Shown: in pieces, positions 1 through 9,233 of the stretch
Layout: the number at the start of each line of letters is the position of its first letter
Numbering within the stretch: position 1 is the first letter of the stretch
NCBI RefSeq assembly: GCF_902769175.1
Contig: NZ_CACXNW010000030.1
Coordinates: forward strand, 1 to 62,804
Reading direction: 5' to 3'
DNA: 62,804 nucleotides
Source of the DNA: an uncultured Methanobrevibacter sp.
GTDB lineage: Archaea > Methanobacteriota > Methanobacteria > Methanobacteriales > Methanobacteriaceae
Program-made: the position numbers and the translations under genes
The notes under the pieces: model-generated
The model's input: only the letters and a program-made list of their open reading frames with translations
Told to the model about the DNA's origin: nothing
Databases searched by the model: none

Positions 1-183
1 ATTCTAAATATTCTAAAACTCAAATCTTTTTTATTTTTTTTTTTTTTTTTTTATCAAATCACTTAATATGGTTATATAAAATTTTTTAAATGATTTGATA
101 CATATTAATTAATAGGGATAAAAAATAATTGAATATTTTTTAAAAAGTTTTTTTTTTAATGATTTATAGGCGGTTAATTTAAT

Positions 184-981
184 ATGCAAAAAGTAATTAA
201 TTCTCATTGCCATATTTATCCAATTAAGATTGCACCTAGGGCTGTTGATGGAATAAAGGATTTTTATGACTTGAACATGTCTTTAGATGGAACTGTTGAA
301 GGATTAATTGAAGATGGCAATACTGTAGGTGCTGTACACTATTTAGTTCATTCTGTTGCAACCACTCCAAAGCAGGTCAAATCAATCAATGAATTTATTT
401 CTGGGGAAGTTAAGTCACATCCAGATATTTTTACAGGTTTTGGATCATTGCATCCAGACAGTGAAGATATTGAAGGAGACCTTGATTATTTAATTGAGCT
501 TGGCCTTAAGGGAGTTAAAGTTCATCCAGATTTCCAGCAATTTGCCTTAAATGCTGAAAGGGCATTTAGGATGGGAGCGGCAATTAGTGACAGAGGTTTG
601 CCTATGATGATTCACTGTGGTGATTTCAGATATAATTATTCCAATCCGGAACAGCTAAAGCCATTCCTTGAAGAATTCCCAGACATAACTGTAATCGGAG
701 CCCATTTTGCTGGATGGAGCATGTGGGAAAGGGCTACAGAAGAATTGGCGAAAATGCCTAACTTATATGTTGATACAAGCTCAAGCTTATATTCACTATC
801 TCCTGAAACTGCAAGGGATTTGATTCGTGGCTATGGTGTTGAAAAGGTCTTGTGGGCAACTGATTTTCCCATGTGGACTTCTAAATCTGAGATGGAAATG
901 TTTAATAGGATAGATTTGACAGATGAAGAAAGAAATAAGATTCTTTATGAAAATGCAGCTAAGCTTTTAGGTTTAGAATAA
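184..981 (+). CDS. Amidohydrolase family 2 (TIM-barrel metal hydrolase)
   Basis: A 265-residue protein with the layout of the amidohydrolase-2 superfamily. An N-terminal metal-binding HxH sits in NSHCHIYP (His8, His10). Later come KVHPDF, a histidine in MMIHCGD, another in VIGAHFAGW, and a C-terminal aspartate in LWATDFP near the end of the barrel. These are the usual metal ligands and catalytic positions for hydrolysis or decarboxylation of small cyclic or carboxylated substrates. There is no signal peptide, so it is cytoplasmic. The substrate cannot be read from sequence. A TATA-like stretch lies near position 72. It stands alone, 48 bp ahead of the next gene. Confidence 0.85.
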   Translation: MQKVINSHCHIYPIKIAPRAVDGIKDFYDLNMSLDGTVEGLIEDGNTVGAVHYLVHSVATTPKQVKSINEFISGEVKSHPDIFTGFGSLHPDSEDIEGDLDYLIELGLKGVKVHPDFQQFALNAERAFRMGAAISDRGLPMMIHCGDFRYNYSNPEQLKPFLEEFPDITVIGAHFAGWSMWERATEELAKMPNLYVDTSSSLYSLSPETARDLIRGYGVEKVLWATDFPMWTSKSEMEMFNRIDLTDEERNKILYENAAKLLGLE

Positions 982-1029
982 AAAGCTATTTTTAATGATA
1001 AGGAATTCCTATTTTTCTAATCTTTTTTA

Positions 1030-2046
1030 ATGGTCGGTATCATGTTTGATGTAGAAGCTATTGAAGCAGAGTATTTTACTCTTGATGAATTTAAATTTAA
1101 AAACCGAAAAGTCTTAAAAGATACAAACGTTGAATATATCACTTTTGGAACTCCAAAATATGATGAAGATGGAGTCATTTCAAATGCTGTAATTTATTTC
1201 CATGGTTCCAGTGGAAGTTGCCACTCTGCAAGGCGCATTTCAGAAGATATGGGCAGTGGAGAAATATTTGACACAGATAAGTTCTTTTTCATTTCCTTAA
1301 GTGCTCTTGGCTCTCCAGGTTCTGCCAGCCCTTCCACTACTGGATTGATGAATGAATTTCCAGAATATGATGTAGAAGACATGGTAAACTTCCAAAAGCA
1401 ATTTATTGAAGAGAAGTTTGGAATCACCCATGTAAAAGGGCTTATTGGAAACTCAATGGGTGGATTTGAAGTATTGACTTGGGGATGCATTTATCCAGAT
1501 TCTGTTGACTTTATTGTTTCACTTGTAAGCAGCTTTAAGGTAGGTGGGCATAATTATGCTTTATCCAAGATAATGAATAATATTTTGGAGTCAGACCCTG
1601 ATTATAATGGTGGGGCCTATGATTTGCCTCTTTCAGACTCATTGAAAAGAAGCCTAAAGCTTTCTTCAGATGCAATGTATTGCTATGGATTGTCAAGAGA
1701 GGAATACAGAAACAACATGAGCAATGATGAAATCATGGAAGCTATGGCTGAATTTGCAGAGGAAAGCTTAGAGGAAGATCCTAATGATTTGATTTATATG
1801 AACAAGTCTTCAATGGATTATGATTTGACTGAGCAATTAGGAGATATTACTGCAAAGGTATTGATAATAGCCATTAATCAAGATCAGTATTTCCCACCAA
1901 ATTTGGATGCAATTCCAATGAGCAAAATGATTAAGGATAATAAGTTGCTTATTTTTGACTCTTGCATGGGACATGTAGGTTCAAATGAATTGTTTAAAAT
2001 AAAAGATGATGTGGAAGAGTTCATCAAGGAATTTAGGGATGCTTGA
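1030..2046 (+). CDS. Alpha/beta hydrolase, homoserine acetyltransferase-like fold
   Basis: A 338-residue alpha/beta hydrolase resembling the MetX branch. The nucleophile elbow is GNSMGGFEVL with the Ser in GxSMGG. A likely acid residue is in AINQDQYFPP, and the catalytic His is in MGHVGSNE near the C-terminus. An oxyanion-type loop, YFHGSSGS, lies near the N-terminus. True MetX enzymes make O-acetylhomoserine, but many MetX-like proteins in methanogens are uncharacterised hydrolases, so the family is safer than the reaction. An in-frame ATG at 1042 is an equally good start because the bases just before it resemble GGT-type ribosome sites. It is co-directional with the upstream amidohydrolase. 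Confidence 0.8.
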   Translation: MVGIMFDVEAIEAEYFTLDEFKFKNRKVLKDTNVEYITFGTPKYDEDGVISNAVIYFHGSSGSCHSARRISEDMGSGEIFDTDKFFFISLSALGSPGSASPSTTGLMNEFPEYDVEDMVNFQKQFIEEKFGITHVKGLIGNSMGGFEVLTWGCIYPDSVDFIVSLVSSFKVGGHNYALSKIMNNILESDPDYNGGAYDLPLSDSLKRSLKLSSDAMYCYGLSREEYRNNMSNDEIMEAMAEFAEESLEEDPNDLIYMNKSSMDYDLTEQLGDITAKVLIIAINQDQYFPPNLDAIPMSKMIKDNKLLIFDSCMGHVGSNELFKIKDDVEEFIKEFRDA

Positions 2047-2180
2047 TCTTTTAAAATTTCTTTAATTTTTTATTTTAATGATTTTTTTTATTTTCTTCAA
2101 TATTATTCAATAATTATTCTAATAATTTATTCAAAGAGTTTATTCTAATAGTTTATTTAAATTATTTTAATGGTGTTATT

Positions 2181-2585
2181 ATGAAAATAACTTACAAAGA
2201 TACTCATGATTTTAATGAAGAGGATTTGAAGGATTTATTTTTATCAGTTGACTGGTCTTCAGGTCATTTTCCAGATAAGCTTGTCATTGCAATGAAAAAC
2301 TTTGAAACAGTTTGTTCTGCATGGGATGGGGATAAGCTTGTAGGAATGGTTTGCGCTATGGATGATGGAATCATGACTGCCTATGTTCATTATGTGTTGA
2401 TTAGGCCTGATTATCAAGGAAATGGCATAGGCAAGGAAATGCTTAAAAGAGTGACTGATAAGTATAAGAATTATTTACGTATTGTTGTCGTTTCCTATAA
2501 TGATGAAGTAGAGTTTTATGAACATTGCGGATTTGAAAAGGCAGAAGATGCAAGTCCTATGTTTATTACAGACTTATGGACTTAA
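2181..2585 (+). CDS. GNAT family N-acetyltransferase
   Basis: A 134-residue single GNAT domain. The acetyl-CoA pyrophosphate-binding loop is visible as RPDYQGNGIGKEML (Q/RxxGxG/A), preceded by the beta-4 strand with the residues YVHYVLI. The C-terminal half has YNDEVEFYEHCGFEKAE, the usual strand and helix pattern near the end of the fold. The substrate amine is unknown. The start is supported by a GGTG-type site a few bases upstream of the ATG. Confidence 0.88.
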   Translation: MKITYKDTHDFNEEDLKDLFLSVDWSSGHFPDKLVIAMKNFETVCSAWDGDKLVGMVCAMDDGIMTAYVHYVLIRPDYQGNGIGKEMLKRVTDKYKNYLRIVVVSYNDEVEFYEHCGFEKAEDASPMFITDLWT

Positions 2586-2687
2586 TCAATTCTTCTTAAT
2601 TTAATTAAAATCTTTGAAATATAAATAAATTTAGAAAATTATTATAATTTAAAAAACCATATTCTATATTGTAATTGAAGTGATAGT

Positions 2688-2972
2688 ATGTTAAGTGTTA
2701 AAGTTGAAGATTATGGCGAAACTGGGGATGAAATGCACTATGTAACTTATCGGGCATCTGGTTTAACTGAAAAGGAACTGGATTTTTTATTAAATAATCT
2801 GGAAGGAGAAACCGTTGTGGAAGATGGTGATTTGTTGCTTAATATCTTTTATTCTAGAAAATTCTTCCCATTCGCTTCAGATGATGCACATTTTAAGCTT
2901 GATGACTTTATAAAAAGAGAAGAGATTGAAATGACTTATTTCATTGCAAGCTTTTTGGAAGATATGAAATGA
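2688..2972 (+). CDS. Small hypothetical protein with a duplicated gene tail
   Basis: A 94-residue soluble acidic protein of no family I recognise. It is predicted alpha/beta with no signal or membrane segment. The last 18 codons fall in a 52-bp unit repeated twice more downstream. The present stop TGA lies at the junction of copies 1 and 2. The third copy ends with an alternative in-phase tail followed by TAG, so the ancestral stop was probably the one now at about 3073. The protein is unchanged by the duplication because copy 1 preserves the same last residues (EDMK). Confidence 0.6.
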   Translation: MLSVKVEDYGETGDEMHYVTYRASGLTEKELDFLLNNLEGETVVEDGDLLLNIFYSRKFFPFASDDAHFKLDDFIKREEIEMTYFIASFLEDMK

Positions 2973-3074
2973 AGAGATTGAAATGACTTATTTCATTGCA
3001 AGCTTTTTGGAAGATATGAAATGAAGAGATTGAAATGACTTATTTCATTGCAAGCTTTTTGGAAGACATGAAAT
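2919..3074 (+). repeat. 52-bp tandem repeat, three copies
   Basis: Three nearly identical direct copies at 2919-2970, 2971-3022 and 3023-3074. The only clear difference is GATATG versus GACATG near the end of the third copy. The first copy is the 3' end of the preceding gene. The period is not a multiple of three. This looks like replication slippage or unequal exchange, and it is recent given the near identity. Confidence 0.95.
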
Positions 3075-3136
3075 AGGTTTTACTTTTTTTATTTTAAATA
3101 TATTGAACTTTTTTTTTAAATATTTGGAGCTATTGT

Positions 3137-3664
3137 ATGAAAAATGATTTATTTGAACTGGCAGCATCCAGAAGGTCTATTCGCAAATATGGTGGGGAAC
3201 CTATAGATTCTGAAATACTTGATGAAATTATGAAAGTTGCACTTACTGCACCATGTTCCTTTGGTCATCGTCCTGTGGAATTTGTCATTGTTAAGGACCC
3301 AGATACCATTAGGGAATTGGCGACTTGCAAAAGTTTAGGTGGAAGTCAAATCATTGGTGCAAGTGCTGTCGTTGTTGTTATGGTAAATCTTAATCGTGGT
3401 GAGTTTTGGATAGAGGATGGTGCAATTGCTTCTGCATATATTCTTCTTGCTATTGAACAGTATGGTCTTGGCGCTTGCTGGGTTCATATACGTAATCGTT
3501 CTGGAAAGAGAAAGTCTTCTGATGAGGAAATTCGTGAATTATTGGATATTCCTGATGATTTTGCAGTATTGAATCTTGTAGCTATAGGAGGTAAAGGAGA
3601 ATTTAAACAAGGATATAGCGAAAAAGACTTTGATAAGAGCAAAATTCATTTTGAAAAGTATTGA
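3137..3664 (+). CDS. Nitroreductase family protein (FMN-dependent)
   Basis: A 175-residue nitroreductase-fold protein. The N-terminal FMN phosphate-binding RRSIRKY is present (residues 12-18). The APCSFGHRPVEF loop follows, then the glycine-rich GLGACWVHIRNR segment near residue 113. The family reduces nitro groups, quinones or flavins with NAD(P)H. Methanogen members are often of unknown substrate. The GGAG at about 3126 sets the ATG start. It is convergent with nadA. Confidence 0.85.
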   Translation: MKNDLFELAASRRSIRKYGGEPIDSEILDEIMKVALTAPCSFGHRPVEFVIVKDPDTIRELATCKSLGGSQIIGASAVVVVMVNLNRGEFWIEDGAIASAYILLAIEQYGLGACWVHIRNRSGKRKSSDEEIRELLDIPDDFAVLNLVAIGGKGEFKQGYSEKDFDKSKIHFEKY

Positions 3665-3773
3665 TGATTTTGAAAATCCTATTCTTTTTTAGGAAATAAA
3701 TAAGAATATTTTTTAAAAGGAGTTTTATTTAAAAAAGAGTTTTTTTGATTTAAATTTTTATAAAAAAGAGAAT

Positions 3774-3798
3774 GATAAAAAGAAATTTTCTTTTTATC
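3774..3798. terminator. Bidirectional hairpin between nitroreductase and nadA
   Basis: A GATAAAAAGAA arm pairs with TTCTTTTTATC across a tiny AT loop, with T-rich sequence on either side. It sits between two convergent genes and could stop transcription from both directions. Confidence 0.55.
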
Positions 3799-3819
3799 TA
3801 TGATTATTTTTTACTATTT

Positions 3820-4737
3820 TTATTTAGATGCTTCAAGCATTCTTTCATTTGCATTGATTGATTTTTCAGCTATATCATCTGGAACAACAATCATTGGCTC
3901 TTCATTTTTAAGGCAGTCTCTTACCTTTTCAAGAGTATGGAGTTTCATTGTTCCGCAGATGGCACCTTCAAGCAATGGGTGATATGTCTTGTCTGGGAAT
4001 TCTGATTTAAGTCTTGTAATGAGATCTACTTCAGTTCCAATGACAAATTCGTCTTTTGGACTGTCTCTAACGTGAGATAACATTCCACCAGTACTTAAAA
4101 CATAATCTGCCATTTCTTGAACTTCCTTATTTGATTCTGGGTGGATTATGATATCTGCATTAGGATATTTTTTCCTGGCATCTTCAATATCTTCCTTATG
4201 GAATAACTTATGAACATAACAGTGTCCATCACCAGGGATTGGAATGATCTTTTTGTCAGTGAATGGCTGTACAAAATCTCCAAGGTTGGTGTCTGGTCCA
4301 AAGAGAATGGTATCTTGTTCTATGCTGTCTACAACTTTCTTAACATTTCCAGAGGTGCATAAGATATCTGCTTGTGCTTTAGCTTCACCAAGGCTGTTTA
4401 CATATAAGCAGACTGCTGCATCAGGATATTTCTCTTTAGCTTCTTTGACTTGTTCTCCAGTGAGCATATGTGCCATAGGACATTCTGCTTCTATATCTGG
4501 GATTAAAACCTTTTTGTCAGGGTTTAACATATAGGCAGTTTCTGCCATAAAGTCTACGCCACAGAAGACAATGATTTCCTTATCATCTACTTCTTTGGCT
4601 TTAATGCATAATTCTAAAGAGTCTCCAAGAAAATCAGCGATTTCCTGGATTTCCTTTGTTTGGTAGTTGTGTGCAAGGATTATTGCATTTTTTTCCTCTT
4701 TTAATTGAAGAATTTCATTTTGTAATTCATTTGTCAT
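3820..4737 (-). CDS. nadA: Quinolinate synthase NadA
   Basis: A 305-residue quinolinate synthase, condensing iminoaspartate with dihydroxyacetone phosphate to give quinolinate for NAD. It is a [4Fe-4S] enzyme. Three cysteine positions match the archaeal enzyme: the IVFCGVDFMAETA motif, GDGHCYVHK, and the C-terminal GAICGTMK. Other family motifs are ILAHNYQ near the N-terminus and LGDSLELC. Length matches archaeal NadA. nadC lies 2.6 kb away on the opposite strand, so the two steps are near each other but not in one operon. No nadB or aspartate dehydrogenase is seen here. Confidence 0.95.
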   Translation of the reverse strand: MTNELQNEILQLKEEKNAIILAHNYQTKEIQEIADFLGDSLELCIKAKEVDDKEIIVFCGVDFMAETAYMLNPDKKVLIPDIEAECPMAHMLTGEQVKEAKEKYPDAAVCLYVNSLGEAKAQADILCTSGNVKKVVDSIEQDTILFGPDTNLGDFVQPFTDKKIIPIPGDGHCYVHKLFHKEDIEDARKKYPNADIIIHPESNKEVQEMADYVLSTGGMLSHVRDSPKDEFVIGTEVDLITRLKSEFPDKTYHPLLEGAICGTMKLHTLEKVRDCLKNEEPMIVVPDDIAEKSINANERMLEASK

Positions 4738-5037
4738 GTTATTACCCTTTTTTGTTTTGATAATTTAAATAATTCTAATTTTTTGTTTACTATTTTTAAT
4801 TTATTTTTTAAGTTAATAAAACTATTTGTTTATTGTTTAACCTAATTAAATTATTTTTTTTAATCTTTAATTTGATTAAATTATTTTATTTTTACCTTAT
4901 ATTATTTTTATAAGTCTTTTTATAAAAAATTAACGATTGTTATTATTTAATTTCATTAATTTTTTCATTATTTTTAATTGATTGTTTAAATTTTCATTAA
5001 TTTTTCCTATTTGACTGTTAATTTGTTTTTTCATTAA

Positions 5038-5167
5038 GTGTTTTTTTATAGTTGGCTAATTTTATTTATTTTTATTTTAGTTGTTTTTGTATAGTTGGTT
5101 AATTTTATTTATTTTTATTTTAGTTGTTTTTGTATAGTTGGTTAATTTTATTTAATTTTCATTAGTT
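5038..5167. repeat. 43-bp tandem repeat abutting the 3' end of mscS
   Basis: Copies begin near 5049, 5092 and 5135 and share TAGTTGGTTAATTTTATT and TAGTTGTTTTT. The last copy runs into the final codons and stop of the minus-strand gene at 5162. The surrounding 4738-5161 stretch is otherwise featureless AT-rich DNA. Confidence 0.85.
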
Positions 5168-5935
5168 GTTTTTCCTATATTCATCAGATAATCTATTGAT
5201 GTTTTCCAATATTCTTACTTTGCCGCAATCAATGTATTTGTATTCTTTTATCCAGTAGCTCACCTCTACCTTAGGACCCCATTCCGTGTAATCCTTTGAA
5301 AAAAGAGATGTCTTATCATTAACAACCCAATCATATGAGTACATGATTTTGTCAAGCTCTTCCTTAAATTGGTATATGTCTATTCCATGAGGCAATACTG
5401 CATTGATTCTTAGCCTGTAGTCTTCAGTTTCCTTGTAGAGTTTATAGATGTTTTTGGATAGGACTGAATTGGGAAGGGTTATTTCATAATTGTCCTGGTT
5501 TATCATGTGAGTGTTTCTAAATCCAACCTTTCTAATGGTTCCTTTAAACCCATTGATTTCGATTACTCTTCCAACTTGGATCTTATTGTCGCTTATTATA
5601 AATATTCCTGAAATGAAGTTGGAAACGATGTCTTGGGATGCAAGACCTATTACAATACCTACAACACCTAAACTGATTACAATGCTTTCCAAATTGATTC
5701 CTAAAATATGCAATATCCATGCAAAGCCTATGATGATAATTGTATATTTCAAAATGTCCTTAAACAGATAATGTGCAGTAAGATTTAAATCAAACTCATG
5801 CTCCATTTTGCTTAATATCTTGTCCCCTATCCTAAAGATGATTACTCCACCGATTATGATAAGCAAAATATAAATTATATTCACCATGCTAAGATGATTA
5901 AATGGTATTTTTAATATTTCATAGCCGTAATCCAT
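5162..5935 (-). CDS. mscS: Small-conductance mechanosensitive channel (MscS family)
   Basis: A 257-residue MscS-type channel. About three hydrophobic segments occupy residues 15-110. The pore-lining third helix shows the Ala/Gly-rich pattern in SLGVVGIVIGLASQDIVSNF. The beta domain has FIISDNKIQVGRVIEINGFKGTIRKVGFRNTHM split over two strands, typical for the family. It would gate under membrane tension to release solutes. It follows rnz on the same strand with a 15-bp gap and shares its transcript. Confidence 0.93.
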   Translation of the reverse strand: MDYGYEILKIPFNHLSMVNIIYILLIIIGGVIIFRIGDKILSKMEHEFDLNLTAHYLFKDILKYTIIIIGFAWILHILGINLESIVISLGVVGIVIGLASQDIVSNFISGIFIISDNKIQVGRVIEINGFKGTIRKVGFRNTHMINQDNYEITLPNSVLSKNIYKLYKETEDYRLRINAVLPHGIDIYQFKEELDKIMYSYDWVVNDKTSLFSKDYTEWGPKVEVSYWIKEYKYIDCGKVRILENINRLSDEYRKNN

Positions 5936-5950
5936 TATTTCACCTATTCA

Positions 5951-6919
5951 TTATTCGTCATTATTGTCTTCATCATCATTGCTTACGGTCAATATGTTTT
6001 TAAAATTGATTGTTGTCTTATCTTTTCCAACATTGATTTCAGTAAAGTCATTTGCTACAACAGTATTTTCAAATACTTCCTTTGCTTCATTTTTTATATT
6101 TATGTCAGTTGTATATCTTGTGCTTATATGTGTTAAAACCAATAATTTGACATCAGCCTTTTTAGCTATTTCTGCAGCTTCCTTTGAAGTTGAATGGCAA
6201 TGTTCAATTGCCTTGTCCTTGTCTGCCTCTTCATAAGTTGCTTCATGAATTAGAACATCACTGCCCTTTGCAAGTTCAATAAGCTTTTCACAAGGTCTTG
6301 TATCTCCAGAATAGCATACTTTTTTACCTTCTCTTGGAGGTCCCAATACCTGTTCCGGCTTTATGATCTTTCCATCTACTTCAACTTCCTCTCCTCTGTG
6401 AAGCTTTCCAAAAGCAGGTCCTACTGGAACTCCAAGTTCAATGGCCTTTTCCCTTAAGAAACGAGGCTTTTTCTTTTCATAGATTGAATAGGATATATTG
6501 TCAATATTATGTTCAGCAAGAATTGATTTTATGATATATTCATCTGTTTCCACAACTGTTCCTTCATCAATCTCATGAGGAATTATTTGAAAATTGATTT
6601 GGTAGTATCCATAGTTGGAGATTGTATAGATCAATCTTTCCACTCCTTTAGGACCGTAAATGTCCAAATCAGCAGTTCTGCCTCTAAAGCCCATTGATTG
6701 AATCAATCCTGCCAAGCCTAATATATGGTCTCCATGGAGATGGCTGATGAATATCTTGTCTATTTTCATTGGACTTATCTTAGCATAAGCCAATTGTCTT
6801 TGTGTTCCTTCTCCACAATCAAAGAGCATTGTGTCTTTAAAATATTTCAATATAATTCCTGCATGGTTTCTTGTTTTAGTAGGGACAGCAGATGATGTTC
6901 CTAAGAATGTAATTTCCAT
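5951..6919 (-). CDS. rnz: Ribonuclease Z (tRNA 3' processing)
   Basis: A 322-residue metallo-beta-lactamase fold nuclease that removes 3' trailers from pre-tRNA. The zinc site HxHxDH is visible as SHLHGDHILG near residue 60. The RNase Z hallmark PTKTRNHAG lies near the N-terminus. GPPREGKKVCYSGDTRP and the downstream HEATYEE and LTHISTRY motifs follow. The last ~15 residues are an acidic tail (SNDDEDNNDE). Length is standard for archaeal RNase Z. A GTGAT-type site precedes the ATG. mscS is downstream in the same operon. Confidence 0.95.
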   Translation of the reverse strand: MEITFLGTSSAVPTKTRNHAGIILKYFKDTMLFDCGEGTQRQLAYAKISPMKIDKIFISHLHGDHILGLAGLIQSMGFRGRTADLDIYGPKGVERLIYTISNYGYYQINFQIIPHEIDEGTVVETDEYIIKSILAEHNIDNISYSIYEKKKPRFLREKAIELGVPVGPAFGKLHRGEEVEVDGKIIKPEQVLGPPREGKKVCYSGDTRPCEKLIELAKGSDVLIHEATYEEADKDKAIEHCHSTSKEAAEIAKKADVKLLVLTHISTRYTTDINIKNEAKEVFENTVVANDFTEINVGKDKTTINFKNILTVSNDDEDNNDE

Positions 6920-6949
6920 AAAATCACTTAATTTTTTTAAATATTATAA

Positions 6950-7145
6950 AATTTAGTCTTTAGTTTATTTTTAAATAATTTTAACTTTGGTTTGTAATTA
7001 TCTTTTTAATACTTTTAACTTAAGTTTCAAAATATTTTTTAAATAATTTTTACTTAATTTTTAAAATATTTTTTTTAATACTTTTATTTTAGTTTAAAAT
7101 ATTTTTTAAATAATTTTAACTTTAGTTCGTAATTATTTTTTAAAA
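6950..7145. repeat. Degenerate AT-rich repeats upstream of rnz
   Basis: The divergent rnz-nadC spacer (6920-7294) holds about four imperfect copies of a unit built on TTTTTTAAATAATTTT followed by ACTT and a TTAGTTT block, with a spacing of roughly 45-60 bp. No ORF or RNA is visible. Promoters for both genes must lie in it. Confidence 0.5.
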
Positions 7146-7294
7146 TAACCAACAATTATTAATCCAATGACCTTTATTTTCATTGTTTTTATTATTATAA
7201 TATTATTTTGTTAATTTAAATATATAAAATATATTAATGCTATCAAACATATATTATTTTAATTAAATTCAGTTTTTAAAATCTTGGTGTAAAA

Positions 7295-8125
7295 ATGGAT
7301 GAAATAATAAAATACATGCTTAGAGAAGATGAAGGATTTGGAGACATTACTTCAAATGCTTTGATTCCTGAAAATAAAGTTTTTTATGCTAAATTAATTT
7401 CAAAGGATGATGGAATCCTTGCAGGAATTGAAATAATTAAAGAGATGTTTTTAGAATATGGTATAACAATTATTTCTTCTAAAAATGATGGAGACAAAAT
7501 CGCTAAAGGAGATATTCTTTTAGAGATTGAAGGAAATGCTCGAAAGATTCTTCTTTTAGAGCGTACAGCATTGAATCTCCTTATGAGAATGTCTGGTGTA
7601 GCTACTGTAACAAATCGAATTGTAGCTAAAGTGAAAGAAGTGAATCCTAAAATCAGAGTTGCAGGAACCCGTAAAACTGCTCCTGCACTTCAAAAATTTG
7701 ATAAGTTAGCTATTGTCATTGGAGGTGGGGACCCTCATAGATCCGCTTTAGATGATATGGTCTTGATCAAGGATAATCATATTGCTGTTGTCGGCTCTGT
7801 AGAAGATGCTTTAAAGCTTGCAAAGGAAAATGTTAGCTTCTCTAAAAAGATTGAAATAGAAGTGGAATCAGTTGAAGATGCAATAATCGCTTGTGAAAAT
7901 GGTGCAGACATTGTAATGTTTGATAATATGTCTCCAGATGAAGCCCAAAACACTTTAGACATTTTAGTGAAGAAGGGATTAAGGGATAATGTGCTTATTG
8001 AGATTTCCGGTGGCATTACAGAGGATAACATTTTGGATTATGCTCCTTTGGATGTGGACATCATTTCCTTAGGTTCACTAACCCATGCAACTCCAAGCTT
8101 AAACTTTAGTTTGGATATGGATTAA
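7295..8125 (+). CDS. nadC: Nicotinate-nucleotide pyrophosphorylase NadC
   Basis: A 276-residue quinolinate phosphoribosyltransferase that converts quinolinate and PRPP to nicotinate mononucleotide, the step after NadA. Family motifs are EDEGFGDITS at the N-terminus, ERTALNLLMRMSGVAT, the RKTAP segment in AGTRKTAPALQKFDK, the VLIKDNHI motif, EIEVE, and EISGGI with SLGSLTH near the end. Length is typical. A GGTG site lies 8 bases before the ATG. It is divergent from rnz. Confidence 0.96.
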   Translation: MDEIIKYMLREDEGFGDITSNALIPENKVFYAKLISKDDGILAGIEIIKEMFLEYGITIISSKNDGDKIAKGDILLEIEGNARKILLLERTALNLLMRMSGVATVTNRIVAKVKEVNPKIRVAGTRKTAPALQKFDKLAIVIGGGDPHRSALDDMVLIKDNHIAVVGSVEDALKLAKENVSFSKKIEIEVESVEDAIIACENGADIVMFDNMSPDEAQNTLDILVKKGLRDNVLIEISGGITEDNILDYAPLDVDIISLGSLTHATPSLNFSLDMD

Positions 8126-8149
8126 ATGGGGGTTTGTGTGTAATTCCTT

Positions 8150-8350
8150 GATTTGATGGGGTGCAATGATTTTAAAAGTCATTTATGATTTGATATTCGG
8201 TGTAGTGATTTAAAAAAGTCATTTATCTTTTTGATGTTTTGCCAGTGCTTTAAAATGTCATTTATGATTTGATTTTTCTTGTAATACTTTAAAATATCAT
8301 TTATGCTTTGATGTTTTCCGCATTGTTTTAAAAGCCCTATGGATTGATTT
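8150..8350. repeat. Degenerate ~40-bp tandem repeat downstream of nadC
   Basis: About five imperfect copies spaced 38-40 bp (GTCATTTAT-like cores begin near 8179, 8219, 8257 and 8296, with a decayed fifth at about 8336). Each unit reads roughly TTTAAAA, GTCATTTATG, TTTGATG. The 8126-8464 gap contains nothing else recognisable apart from the promoter of the next gene. Confidence 0.7.
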
Positions 8351-8464
8351 TTATCAGAATGCGAAAATACTTGTATACATTATCATTTTGTTATTTATAA
8401 GTTGATAGATAAGTTTATTAATCTTATTGTTTAATGTAATATTACCCTAAACTGAGGTGAAATC

Positions 8465-8722
8465 ATGACAGACCTTGATAAAAATATCGAAGATAAACTT
8501 TCTTTAGTATTTAAAGAAGATTTAGAAAAAGAAGATTTTGAATTAAATTATCTTGTAACTGATGATGTCATCACTTTCTTCTTCGGAATTGGAGAAGGAA
8601 AGGAACTTTCCCTTGATGCAATTGAAAAGATTTCAAGCATAATCGATGGAAGATTTGAAGGTTCCAACATTGTAAATCAGGAATACAGATATAAGTTTAA
8701 TTTAGACCCTTGTGTAGAATAG
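8465..8722 (+). CDS. Small conserved-looking hypothetical protein (85 aa)
   Basis: An 85-residue acidic cytoplasmic protein with no motif I can name. It reads as helix, strand, strand, helix, strand, and ends in LDPCVE. A strong GAGGTGA ribosome site lies 5 bases from the ATG, and codon use matches neighbouring genes, so it is probably real. It is monocistronic, just upstream of a tRNA gene. Confidence 0.65.
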   Translation: MTDLDKNIEDKLSLVFKEDLEKEDFELNYLVTDDVITFFFGIGEGKELSLDAIEKISSIIDGRFEGSNIVNQEYRYKFNLDPCVE

Positions 8723-8865
8723 GATTTTAAATTAAAAATTTAAATTATATTTTATTTTATTTATTTTTTCCTTGCTTTTTTGGGCTTAAATTTTGTTTTA
8801 TTTTTTTGCTTGATTTTTTTGGGCTTAAATTTTGTTTTATTTATTTTACCCTATTTTTTCATATT

Positions 8866-8949
8866 GGGAGGTTGTCCGAGAGGTCAAAGGGGTTGGGTTC
8901 AGGTCCCAATGCATTAGTTGCTTCGTGAGTTCGAATCTCACATCTCCCA
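8866..8949 (+). tRNA. tRNA-Leu (CAG anticodon)
   Basis: The acceptor arms 8866-8872 (GGGAGGT) and 8942-8948 (ATCTCCC) pair with one G-U, and the discriminator is A8949. The anticodon stem TTGGG/CCCAA encloses the loop TTCAGGT, giving CAG, which reads CTG (Leu). A long variable arm, usual for Leu, precedes the T arm GTGAG/CTCAC with the loop TTCGAAT. CCA is not encoded. No intron is seen. Confidence 0.93.
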
Positions 8950-9072
8950 TTTTTCGCTTTTTTTCATAGGATATTGTTCCTTCGTTTTGTCTGCGCAACA
9001 AATCTATTACTCCGTTGTTGTTTATGGGTTCATAATTTTGTTTAATTTTTTCACCCTATTTTTTTTATAATA

Positions 9073-9181
9073 TGAGTGTCTGCCAAAAGAATAAAAATCA
9101 TTTCAAAAAACTTCTAAAAACCCTTTATTTTAAAAATAAAGAAACAAATTTTTATAAAAATATATTTTTGGCGAGTACTCA
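9073..9181. mobile_element. Possible 109-bp MITE-like element
   Basis: Imperfect terminal inverted repeats TGAGTGTCTGCCAAAA (9073-9088) and TTTTGGCGAGTACTCA (9166-9181) match at 12 of 16 positions when opposed. The interior has no ORF and contains a small TTTATTTTAAAAATAAA palindrome. Position just after a tRNA gene fits a small non-autonomous element, but no target duplication is clear. Confidence 0.35.
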
Positions 9182-9233
9182 ATAGGTTAATAATTGTAAA
9201 ATAAGTTTAATTTTTTGAGTTTATTAAAAAAAA

